The notes under the pieces are model-generated. The model did no database searches, was not told the DNA's origin, and worked only from the letters and a program-made list of their open reading frames with translations. A stretch of DNA of 21,827 bases from JAGOJE01 sp964553715 (lineage in GTDB: Bacteria; Pseudomonadota; Alphaproteobacteria; Rickettsiales; Rickettsiaceae). A program made the position numbers and the translations under genes. The DNA lies in assembly GCA_964553715.1 (NCBI GenBank), contig CAZKKY010000018.1, forward strand, positions 1-21,827, read 5' to 3'. This document shows positions 8,731 through 15,921 of this stretch, piece by piece. How positions within the stretch are numbered: the first letter of the stretch is position 1; every line of letters starts with the position of its first letter.

Positions 8731-9230
8731 GTAGTACCAATCAAACCATCAGCATTACCCAGCTTACTGAGATTTGCATCCGTAAGAGGCAAAAATGAGG
8801 AACCCTCATCCGTAGATATACTGCTATCTCTAAATTCTTCTATTTCATGCTCAAGATTGTTTTTCTCAGTAACACTGTCAAGATCTATAGATGTTACATC
8901 GGACATGCTATCCCTACTACCCATAGGTATATAGTTCTTTAGTACTTTCTGCATTTCATAAGAGAGGTCTGCAAAAGCTGTTTCTTGTTCCAGTATATCT
9001 TTTAATCTTTCTTTATCCCCCTCGCTAGGATTTTGTTTGTTTTCAAAAAAATCCAAAAGTGCACCGCAAATTTCATAGTTATTGTTTGAAAGAGCTAGCT
9101 TAAATAATATACCATCTCCTGCAAGCACATCAATTGTATCAAAGCATTTTAGTGTTACTTTGATTCCATCAGTATTATTTTGAGAACAAAAAATATATAA
9201 AGCTTGGTCATATGTGTCGTCTTTTGTCAT
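8703..9230 (-). CDS. Ankyrin-like protein with acidic LLGDGGL tail, short form
   Basis: This 175-residue protein is a paralogue of the 393-aa protein at 10529-11710. Both begin with an ankyrin-like helical region (here residues ~1-100, including ILFKLALSNNNYEICGALLDF, a recognisable ankyrin-type core). Both carry a Ser/Asp/Glu-rich linker and end in a related tail (TDLLGDGGL here, TNLLGEDGL there). The middle TPR-like part of the longer paralogue is absent. Its ATG overlaps the stop of the upstream 386-aa gene by 4 nt (ATGA at 9227-9230), so it is translationally coupled and forms a two-gene unit with it. A role as host-directed effector or as partner of the peptidase-like protein is inference. 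Confidence 0.75.
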   Translation of the reverse strand: MTKDDTYDQALYIFCSQNNTDGIKVTLKCFDTIDVLAGDGILFKLALSNNNYEICGALLDFFENKQNPSEGDKERLKDILEQETAFADLSYEMQKVLKNYIPMGSRDSMSDVTSIDLDSVTEKNNLEHEIEEFRDSSISTDEGSSFLPLTDANLSKLGNADGLIGTTDLLGDGGL

Positions 9231-10387
9231 GATATATCACCTTCATTAATATAATCATTGTACTGTCCTAAAAGGTCCGTAATGTGTTTTTCGTGTTCAA
9301 TTTTAATATCTTCTAGAGAATTCTTATATTCAGCATTAATTTCTGCAGTCTTTCTTTGCAAAAGTGCTAGTGCTTCTTGAGCTTTTTTATTTTCAACTTC
9401 CGAAATTTCTTGCATTTGTGTATTACAATTTATAATTTTTTCTATATCAGAAGATTGTTTTAATCTGACTAAATCTTGAGGTTTAAATGTTATTCCATCT
9501 ATCATGTAGTTATTTGTAATCAACTTCACAGCATCAGAATTCATAATCTCATCTATAGTTTGGTAGGAGTTCTGATCTTGATTTAATAAAAACGATAATT
9601 TTGCAGCAATATCGCTGCAGTCTCTGAACTTCCTAATATCAAAACCTGTGTCAGATTTTTCAGGGCGAGAATATATTTTATATCTTGGCTCCGTACTGCA
9701 TAGAGTTTCAATTTTTCTACCTTCATCATACTCATATTGATTAATATGGCTGCTAAACATTGGGCTATTAGGATCTATAACAAATATTCGACCCTCAGTA
9801 GTTCTATATAAGAGTACAGTATGAGTATCTAGATCATTTACATTAATTCCACCAATTACAATTCCATTCTTAGTACTGAATTCTCTAGGAAATATGTCGA
9901 CCAACACTGTTTTGTTTCCGTTGTGATTCATATACCCGATGGATTCTGCAAGAGCCATATTTTCATATTCTGTTAACTTTATATATTTAGGACAAAATTC
10001 TTGATATTTACTTGCTCCAGAAATATTAGAACTTCTCTCATTGGCTTCTGATAATTTATTTTGAAGAGCTTTATTGTGATCTGTCAAATTTGTGATCAAT
10101 TGTTCTCTAAAAGTTGAATTAGATATATTGATTCCAAAACGTACTGTAGAATTTTCTTTATATTCATAATGCTCAGTAAAAATTGGATCTGCAGTACTCT
10201 GAAAAAATGTCCTATTCTTTATAGTAGTGGGAGTTATAGAACCTTGACTTATATCTGACAAAATGCCTAGTAAAGGGCCATTCATATCAGACAACCCTAC
10301 TTCCTTTTCTTCTTCATTCTCTATAACTTTAAAATTGGATACAGGAATATTATTCTCTGTTATTATTGGTATGATTTTAACTTGCAT
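9227..10387 (-). CDS. Putative H-D-C (clan CE-like) cysteine peptidase or acyltransferase
   Basis: This 386-residue protein matches no family I can name. Its centre has residues spaced like a clan CE cysteine enzyme (the Ulp1/YopJ type of fold). His189 lies in THTVLLYRTTEGR, Asp205 in FVIDPNSP, and Cys257 in FRDCSDIAAKLSFLL. The order His-Asp-Cys and the hydrophobic strands around them fit such a catalytic triad, but no diagnostic Gln-oxyanion motif stands out. Residues ~325-378 are probably coiled coil. The gene has its own promoter at 10431-10459 and overlaps the next gene by 4 nt. A C-terminal fragment of a paralogue (RDCSDLAVKLAFGF) is preserved at 11722-12336, so the Cys motif is conserved between copies. 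The enzymatic assignment is a hypothesis; the gene itself is solid. Confidence 0.75.
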   Translation of the reverse strand: MQVKIIPIITENNIPVSNFKVIENEEEKEVGLSDMNGPLLGILSDISQGSITPTTIKNRTFFQSTADPIFTEHYEYKENSTVRFGINISNSTFREQLITNLTDHNKALQNKLSEANERSSNISGASKYQEFCPKYIKLTEYENMALAESIGYMNHNGNKTVLVDIFPREFSTKNGIVIGGINVNDLDTHTVLLYRTTEGRIFVIDPNSPMFSSHINQYEYDEGRKIETLCSTEPRYKIYSRPEKSDTGFDIRKFRDCSDIAAKLSFLLNQDQNSYQTIDEIMNSDAVKLITNNYMIDGITFKPQDLVRLKQSSDIEKIINCNTQMQEISEVENKKAQEALALLQRKTAEINAEYKNSLEDIKIEHEKHITDLLGQYNDYINEGDIS

Positions 10388-10430
10388 AGTTTTATCTGAT
10401 TGTTAATTTATTGTGGCAGAACATACACGC

Positions 10431-10459
10431 ATTCTACCATAAATTATATAATTCAACAA
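10431..10459 (-). promoter_or_regulatory. Extended -10 promoter for the intact peptidase-like/ankyrin module
   Basis: On the minus strand TTGTTG (plus 10454-10459) is followed after 17 bp by TAGAAT (10431-10436), with TGG immediately before the -10. The same TGnTAGAAT core occurs in front of the 120-aa gene. It lies about 45 nt upstream of the ATG at 10387. Confidence 0.5.
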
Positions 10460-10480
10460 TCAATTTATTAAAATTTGTAT

Positions 10481-10556
10481 AACACCATAACCATAATTAT
10501 GAAATTACTCCTTCGTTACAAAAAGCCACTACAAACCATCTTCCCCAAGTAAATTA
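10481..10556 (-). repeat. Duplicated gene tail and 3' flank, copy B (partner at 8651-8730)
   Basis: This is the counterpart of the 3' region of the 175-aa gene, holding the end of the 393-aa gene and its downstream flank. TTATGAAAT lies 32 bp from the stop codon in both. Confidence 0.6.
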
Positions 10557-11710
10557 GTCTGTTCTAAATAATTGCCTTTATAGAAACCAAGTTCACTACC
10601 ATCTTCTTCTCTTATAATTGAATCTTCTTCACTAGATGTTTGTGCTTCTAGGTCATCATCCATAAAACATTCTTCATATTCAGTATCTTCATAAATCATG
10701 GGTAGAGTTTCAATAGATAAAATACTACTATCCCTGGAATCAGATGAACTAGAGGCTGTGCTTAATATTTCCTTGAGCTTAGTATCTTGTATTACAATCT
10801 TTGCATCGAAAAAACCAAATTTTTCTATTAGCTGCTCTATCGCTAAATAGACGGAGTTATATTGAAGTTTTTCTGTCTTATATTCAATAGCTTTCGCATA
10901 AGCATCAAATGCTTTGTTTGCTAACTCATTGGCATTATCTGAATCATGCTCACTACAAATTTGATATAGCATCCCAAGCTTTTTATATGCACATGTATAT
11001 TTAGGTAAGGCTGATATTACATATTCATAATGTGTTTTTGCCACTTCTGCTATCGAAGAATCAAAATTGGTGTCATCACAATATTGTTTCTGTAAATAAT
11101 TTGCGTAGTGCAAATGAGCAATAAAGTATTTAGGTAACAATTCAATAGAACTCTCATACAGTTTTATGGTGTTTTCTGCATTAGAATAATCGCTAGATAT
11201 ATCCGCTGCGTTACATAAAATCTTAGCAGCATCTTTAGGATTAATTGCCATACTTACTAATGTATCGATAATCTCAAATTTGTCTTCTTTAATTGCCGCT
11301 TTCAATATATCTTTCGTAGATTCTGGGAAATAAGGATATAGTTCTTTAACAATAGTAGTATTACCGCTTTCAACAGCTTCTAATAATGCTTTTTCTATAA
11401 TAATAGGTAAAAAGTGATAAATTACTTTGATGATTTCAGGAGAGAGATCTTCTAAATCAATATATTCATCAAATATATCAACCATTACTTGCATAGCAGC
11501 AGCATGCTCACTCGATTGTTTATTTTGTGGCAAAGACTTTACAAAGTAGTGCAGTAACGTTTCTAATATCTCAGGAGAATTATTAGATATTGCTAAACGA
11601 ATACAGACTCCATCCTCTTCAGTAACCAAAAGCCCAAAATTTTGAGATAAGTACTCTTGAACCTGATCGCTCATATTCCATCTACAATAATCACGCAATT
11701 TATCAAACAT
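10529..11710 (-). CDS. Ankyrin/TPR-like repeat protein with acidic LLGEDGL tail, long form
   Basis: This is a 393-residue all-helical protein. Residues ~30-100 match the N-terminal domain of the 175-aa paralogue. Residues ~105-155 look like one or two ankyrin-type units (EKALLEAVESGNTTIVKEL, AAIKEDKFEIIDTLVS). Residues ~165-290 resemble TPR units with the alternation of small and aromatic residues (LYESSIELLPKYFIAHLHYA, HYEYVISALPKYTCAYKKLG). The last ~75 residues are Ser/Asp/Glu-rich and end TNLLGEDGL. A good ribosome-binding site (AGGGGG) lies a few nt before the ATG at 11708-11710. It follows the peptidase-like remnant by 11 nt, in the same order as in the intact module. It is probably a protein-protein interaction scaffold; an effector role is inferred. 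Confidence 0.8.
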   Translation of the reverse strand: MFDKLRDYCRWNMSDQVQEYLSQNFGLLVTEEDGVCIRLAISNNSPEILETLLHYFVKSLPQNKQSSEHAAAMQVMVDIFDEYIDLEDLSPEIIKVIYHFLPIIIEKALLEAVESGNTTIVKELYPYFPESTKDILKAAIKEDKFEIIDTLVSMAINPKDAAKILCNAADISSDYSNAENTIKLYESSIELLPKYFIAHLHYANYLQKQYCDDTNFDSSIAEVAKTHYEYVISALPKYTCAYKKLGMLYQICSEHDSDNANELANKAFDAYAKAIEYKTEKLQYNSVYLAIEQLIEKFGFFDAKIVIQDTKLKEILSTASSSSDSRDSSILSIETLPMIYEDTEYEECFMDDDLEAQTSSEEDSIIREEDGSELGFYKGNYLEQTNLLGEDGL

Positions 11711-11721
11711 ACTACCCCCTA

Positions 11722-12336
11722 TTATGGTGTCTGGCCAGCTAATTCAGTACAATAATCAGTATTTGCTGTTTCTAATTGTTGATGAGCTTGATCTAATGAA
11801 CTTAACAAGTCTATATTGTACTGTTCATCTAAATCTAGCAAGCTCTTTAAAACACCTGAAGGAGTATCAGGTGAATTAATAATATTGTTATACACAGTTT
11901 TGTATTTTTGATTTAAACTTGCATAAGTTTGTGTAGTCATTTTGAGTTTTTGGTCTATTGATAACTGCATCATAGAGAACGCTTCCTGAGCTTTGATGCT
12001 TGATGATTGCTTTATACGTGCTACTAATTTTTCTTCGAAAATAGATTTATCTAGAGTACTAATATTTGAAAGTCTTACTACAACAGGATGTTCTTCAATA
12101 CTTTTCTTATCAAATTTTACTAATCGATTCTTATCGAAACCAAATGCTAATTTAACCGCTAGGTCACTACAGTCTCTATACTCATGAAAATCAGGTCCTA
12201 CAAAACAGCCTTTTTCAGGCTTATATATTTGAATTTTCTTATGTATAGTTTCAATAATAGGTATTTTGTGGGGTATCAGTAGATTTGTGTAAGTATGACT
12301 AGTGATTAGTGTTAATTTTCTCCCATTAAGTCCATT
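11722..12336 (-). pseudogene. C-terminal remnant of a second H-D-C peptidase-like gene
   Basis: The minus-strand frame is open from 12336 (after a TGA at 12337-12339) to 11722 and encodes a 204-residue fragment. It lines up with the C-terminal half of the 386-aa protein: YRDCSDLAVKLAFGF here against FRDCSDIAAKLSFLL there, preceded in both by a Lys/Tyr/Pro stretch (KIQIYKPEKG, YKIYSRPEKS). The conserved Cys remains, but the region with the putative catalytic His and Asp is missing. Its 5' end overlaps the end of the unknown gene at 12312 in another frame. An internal ATG at 11971-11973 has a good ribosome-binding site (AGGAAG, 8 nt before it), so an 83-residue coiled-coil-like peptide could still be made. 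It precedes the ankyrin/TPR-like gene by 11 nt. Confidence 0.75.
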
Positions 12337-13703
12337 TCATCATCTAAAATTGTTAGTTCCCACTCTCTATCATAAAGTTTCTCAACTAGTGTTAGACACT
12401 CCTGTCCCCAGTATTCTTCTTGTGACTCTAAATAATCAATATCGATGCTGGTGTGTTCTATTCCATGTTCTCTATATACTGCTTTTATTCTTTCAATTAT
12501 TCGGTTCATCAAATGATCAAAAAATGATTCCATAGGACTTAATAATACAGAATATACGTAATTATCTCCGCAATACTTTGATTTTATAACAAAATATAAA
12601 ACCATGTTAGCCTCTTTGGATTGATTAATGAAATTAGGACTTATGTTAATAGCGGCTGCAGATAATCCATTTTCTGTTATAGTTTTTTCTATAAATTTTT
12701 CTAAAGATCCATCTACATTTGATGGGAGATAACAATGCACAGCTTTGGTAAAGTTTAATTGCTTACCGTTATTTAGAGCCTCAATGATTTTCGTGATTTG
12801 ATCACTACTAAACAAATGAGTAACTTTTATTTGTGTTGGTTTTGTTGTTTCCAATAAATTATCTAAAGTTACTAATCTTTGTTTAAAGCAAGGAATAATA
12901 AATTCATGCAGTAATTCCCATTTTTTAAGTTGCGTCAAATCTTTTTGTATTTTTTTTGATGGTTTTGTACTACATTTTAATAACGTGTCAATCATATCAT
13001 AATTTGGAATTACTAGAGGAGTAATATCAGCGCTTTCAGCTTTGCAATTTAGTCCTTCTCCTTGTAATATCTTAGATAGCCAATGGATTATAATACTTCC
13101 TTCTTTTTGTCTCACAGGTGTTAAATTCTGATTATTGCCTAAAGTAACATTACTATCTTTTACTGAACCACCATGAACCATTGGATGACTTCCATGAAAT
13201 TTTCCAAGACCATCCCCATCTTTTCCTGTCTTAAAATCTCCGTCTTTACTAACTTTAGCTAATTCATTTCCATATAAATCTTTAAATTTTAACGGTTTTT
13301 CACGCTCTTTAGGGAGTTTATCTGGATGAGTTAATGTATATTGCCAATCATATAAATTTCTTCCTTTAGAATCAAGCAATTGTATATTGCTTTCAATCAG
13401 GTCTAATAGCATTAATCCAGTTAAAGTACTCATACTATTTCTTATAGGTTCTCCAAGAAACCATGCTGCAACAAGATTAGGTAAAAAATTAAGCTCATCT
13501 TCTTCCAATGCTCCTCCAGATAAAATACAGCGTATATCGTATGCAATTTTTGATGCTGAATGAGAAGTATTTCGTTCAAAGTAATTTTTAAAAGTCAGAG
13601 CAAATTTTCTATATGTCTCTGCACTCAATTCACCAAAAGAATTAACTGTGCGTAATATACCTAATCTACCTCCATAATTTGTATCCTTAGTAATTTCTAT
13701 CAT
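12312..13703 (-). CDS. Unrecognised protein, 5'-truncated by the IS3-family insertion
   Basis: The first ATG gives 463 residues, but the same frame continues upstream without a stop to 13928, only a few bases from the IS end at 13935. That adds about 75 protein-like residues (for example FILDIYTDDFIDDYLQYVRE). The natural N-terminus was therefore probably longer and lost at the IS. I recognise no domain. There is a helical N-terminal half, a Gly/Asp/Lys-rich loop near residues 155-180, and an acidic C-terminus (LDDEMDLMGEN). The truncated gene may still be translated from 13703, though no clear promoter or ribosome-binding site was found there. It may be a separate gene or the downstream half of the Ulp1-like gene. 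The present sequence does not join the two in frame across the IS. Confidence 0.65.
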   Translation of the reverse strand: MIEITKDTNYGGRLGILRTVNSFGELSAETYRKFALTFKNYFERNTSHSASKIAYDIRCILSGGALEEDELNFLPNLVAAWFLGEPIRNSMSTLTGLMLLDLIESNIQLLDSKGRNLYDWQYTLTHPDKLPKEREKPLKFKDLYGNELAKVSKDGDFKTGKDGDGLGKFHGSHPMVHGGSVKDSNVTLGNNQNLTPVRQKEGSIIIHWLSKILQGEGLNCKAESADITPLVIPNYDMIDTLLKCSTKPSKKIQKDLTQLKKWELLHEFIIPCFKQRLVTLDNLLETTKPTQIKVTHLFSSDQITKIIEALNNGKQLNFTKAVHCYLPSNVDGSLEKFIEKTITENGLSAAAINISPNFINQSKEANMVLYFVIKSKYCGDNYVYSVLLSPMESFFDHLMNRIIERIKAVYREHGIEHTSIDIDYLESQEEYWGQECLTLVEKLYDREWELTILDDEMDLMGEN

Positions 13704-13928
13704 TATTCTTTCTCGTACATACTGAAGATAATCATCTATAAAATCATCTGTATAAATATCAAGAATAAATCCTTCCTGTTTGCTAAATTCTATACAGTAT
13801 TTTAAGGAGTTTAGTGAAATTTCTATATCGGTACTTTCTAAAGGAAATACTCTAAATTTGTCTGGAGATTCTGCAACTAAACTTATCCATTCTTCCTGCT
13901 GTTGTTTGAACGTGCTAGTGAGATCTAT
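13704..13928 (-). pseudogene. Orphaned N-terminal coding segment next to the IS
   Basis: This is the in-frame continuation of the 463-residue ORF with no stop and no ATG. Residues such as FKQQQEEWISLVAESPDKF look like genuine coding sequence. It ends at a TAG (13929-13931) a few bases from the IS inverted repeat, as expected if the original upstream part was removed or displaced. Confidence 0.6.
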
Positions 13929-14041
13929 CTATAATGACCCCCGAAAACTGGACCAAAAAAAGTATGTGAGATAGATGCTACAAATATGCAACAGTATGTA
14001 TCTTGATATTAGAATTGTAGTTACAATATAAGGGTTCGTAT

Positions 14042-14338
14042 ATGGGTAAAATTAAAAAACAATACAGCGAAGATTTTAAATTTAAAGTTGCCATGGAAGC
14101 TATGAAAGGCGCCAAAACGATGGCGCAATTATGCTCAGAATATAGCGTTCATGAGACGCAAATAAAGCAATGGAAGCAGGTTTTAAAGGATAGTGGGGCA
14201 TCATTATTTGGCAAGGCAAGTGACAAGAGAGATAATGAAAAAATAAGCAATTTAAATAAGCAAATATCGCAATTAAATGAGCATATAGGTGAATTATCGG
14301 TTGAGAACAGATTTCTAAAAAAAAGCTTGGAGGGGTAA
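14042..14338 (+). CDS. IS3-family transposase ORF A (helix-turn-helix protein)
   Basis: This 98-residue protein has the N-terminal helix-turn-helix of IS3/IS911 OrfA proteins (KKQYSEDFKFKVAMEAMKGA, then MAQLCSEYSVHETQIKQWK) followed by a leucine-zipper-like helix (about residues 70-95). OrfA recognises the element ends and normally also forms the N-terminus of the fused transposase. Near its end the run of eight A residues at 14317-14324 offers an A_AAA_AAA slippery site for a -1 shift into ORF B, which starts in the -1 frame and overlaps the ORF A stop as TAATG. ORF A itself is intact. Confidence 0.85.
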   Translation: MGKIKKQYSEDFKFKVAMEAMKGAKTMAQLCSEYSVHETQIKQWKQVLKDSGASLFGKASDKRDNEKISNLNKQISQLNEHIGELSVENRFLKKSLEG

Positions 14339-15177
14339 TGTTAAAAAATCGTGAAGCATTTATAGATCCGACTTTTATCGATTTAAGTGTTCGTCAGCAA
14401 TGTGAATTGTTGCAAGTTCCAAGAAGCAATTATTATTAGCAATCTTGCTATAATAATGACTTAAATCAAGATTTAGCTAATATAATACATGAATTATGGC
14501 TGCAACGACCGGCTTGTGGTTATAGAAGAATAACGGCAAAATTGCGTCTTATGGGCTATATAGTGAATCATAAGCGAGTACAGAAAATAATGCAGGAAAT
14601 GGAATTATTTGCAATATATCCTAAGCCGAAGTTATCAATAAGCAACAATCAGCATAAAAAATATCCATATTTATTGCGCGATATAAAAATAGATCAAGTT
14701 AATCAAGTATGGGCTACAGATATTACTTATATCAGGCTTTCAGAAGGATTTGTATATTTGATGGCAATTATGGATTTATATAGCAGATATATATTGGATT
14801 TTGAGATATCTACTACTATGGAAGCTGAGTTTTGTGTTTCTACTTTGGCAAGAGCTTTGCAGAAATATGATAAACCGCAGATATTTAATACTGATCAGGG
14901 CTCGCAGTTTACTTGTAATGATTGGATTGATATTTTGGCTAGTAATGGAGTAAAAATCAGTATGGATGGTAAAGGCAGATGTTTTGATAACATACTTGTG
15001 GAGCGTTTGTGGCGCACTATAAAATATGAGGAAGTATACATAAAATCATATGATTCTGTGCAACAAGCAAAGCAAATGCTTGCAGAATTTGTGCATTATT
15101 ACAATGAACAAAGACCACATCAATCGCTTGCATATGCAACACCAGGTATGGTTTATAATGCCGCTGCAGGAGTGTAA
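14338..15177 (+). pseudogene. IS3-family transposase ORF B, interrupted by a TAG
   Basis: The frame begins at the ATG overlapping the ORF A stop and runs to TAA at 15175-15177, with one in-frame TAG at 14437-14439 (RSNYY, stop, QSCYNND), where family members continue. Beyond it everything is preserved: an HTH_21-like segment (ACGYRRITAKL) and the rve core with its acidic residues in VWATDITY, NTDQGSQF and FDNILVERLWR (the D, D and E). The ATG at 14542 gives a 211-residue product with the catalytic core but without the region that links it to OrfA. Transposition by this copy is therefore unlikely without readthrough or help from another copy. Confidence 0.85.
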
Positions 15178-15191
15178 TATATGAAAGCATT

Positions 15192-15851
15192 TTATAGGTA
15201 CATTTTTGCTACAATCCCACCTTGACCAGCTCTTTCTTTTGTGATAAAAATGGTCCAAGCCAAGGGGGTCACTTCAATCATCTTTAGAAGATTCTGATTA
15301 CCTAACTCATCTTTATCTTTATATCCAAACACTACTTTTCTCTGATTTATAATATCATTTTCACTAGCGTTGGGCAATTGACCTGTTCTTGCCAAACTAT
15401 CTAGATTAAGCACTGTCCACGCACCACAGTCATAACCATTGTATTGTTGTTGAGTTTGCAAATCAGTGATTCTGCTTTCTGGAATCCCATTGTTAATTAA
15501 TATTTGTTTTAATGCTGGTAGTGAATCACACATAGAATTTCCTAGTGAGTCATTATAAAGAGCTTCTAAATCATTAGTTTCTAGATTACGTCTTATAACT
15601 AACCCAACCCAGTGGCGTCCTTGGTATACATTATCTACTCTACGACCTAAGTTAATTGGGACAACAACCGATTGAATCATTGGTTTGTTCAGCATCATTG
15701 TATATGCCTGATTAATTTTTTGTACAAGATGTAGATCATCTTGACTCGCCGCTTCAATCAACCTGTAGTTTTGGTTATCATTACTTGTGCTCTTTAGTAG
15801 ATTGTTTATATAGACATAATCATACCAGTAGTCTCTGCTATTTTTTGACAT
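15192..15851 (-). CDS. Ulp1-like (C48) cysteine peptidase, C-terminus replaced by IS sequence
   Basis: Residues ~75-155 form a Ulp1/SUMO-protease-type catalytic domain. His80 is in GRHWVGLVI, Asp101 in YNDSLG, the oxyanion Gln is within LQTQQQ (133-136), and Cys142 is in GYDCGAWTVLNLDSLA. All expected catalytic positions are present, so peptidase activity against SUMO, ubiquitin or NEDD8 conjugates is plausible, as for the Ulp1-like domains of Rickettsiales effectors such as Wolbachia CidB. The real gene sequence ends at about 15272 (residue 194). The remaining 25 residues are encoded by the right end of the IS, so the native C-terminus is lost. The gene follows the pseudo-OTU gene by 70 nt on the same strand and may share its transcript. 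Confidence 0.85.
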   Translation of the reverse strand: MSKNSRDYWYDYVYINNLLKSTSNDNQNYRLIEAASQDDLHLVQKINQAYTMMLNKPMIQSVVVPINLGRRVDNVYQGRHWVGLVIRRNLETNDLEALYNDSLGNSMCDSLPALKQILINNGIPESRITDLQTQQQYNGYDCGAWTVLNLDSLARTGQLPNASENDIINQRKVVFGYKDKDELGNQNLLKMIEVTPLAWTIFITKERAGQGGIVAKMYL

Positions 15852-15921
15852 ATTGCTTTCTATATTATTTTATTTATAGGATTAAATTCTTATTTAAATT
15901 GCTTATAAAATTTATTGATAT

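Larger units (their letters stand above)
13935..15271 (+). mobile_element. IS3-family insertion sequence, 1,337 bp, transposase damaged
   Basis: The ends are imperfect 21-bp inverted repeats, 13935-13955 and 15251-15271. Both start TGACCCCC and finish TGGACCA on their own strand and differ in the middle six positions. TG...CA termini, two overlapping ORFs in the +1/-1 arrangement and a DDE-type transposase are IS3-family features. The bases flanking the two ends (ATAA on the left, CTTC on the right) do not form a target-site duplication. Minus-strand coding frames run up to both ends and are cut there. Confidence 0.88.

Noticed and set aside
11993..12535. Two small plus-strand ORFs (11993-12187 and 12302-12535)
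   Set aside because: They lie opposite the peptidase-like remnant and the 3' end of the 463-aa gene, both of which show protein-level homology or coherent coding sequence on the minus strand.
15046..15258. Minus-strand 70-codon ORF in the IS
   Set aside because: It is a shadow of the transposase frame, which carries the DDE motifs.
12312..15851. Ulp1-like ORF and 463-aa ORF as one gene merely interrupted by the IS
   Set aside because: There is no target-site duplication and the two frames do not join in phase when the IS is removed, so single-gene origin is possible but not supported by the present sequence.
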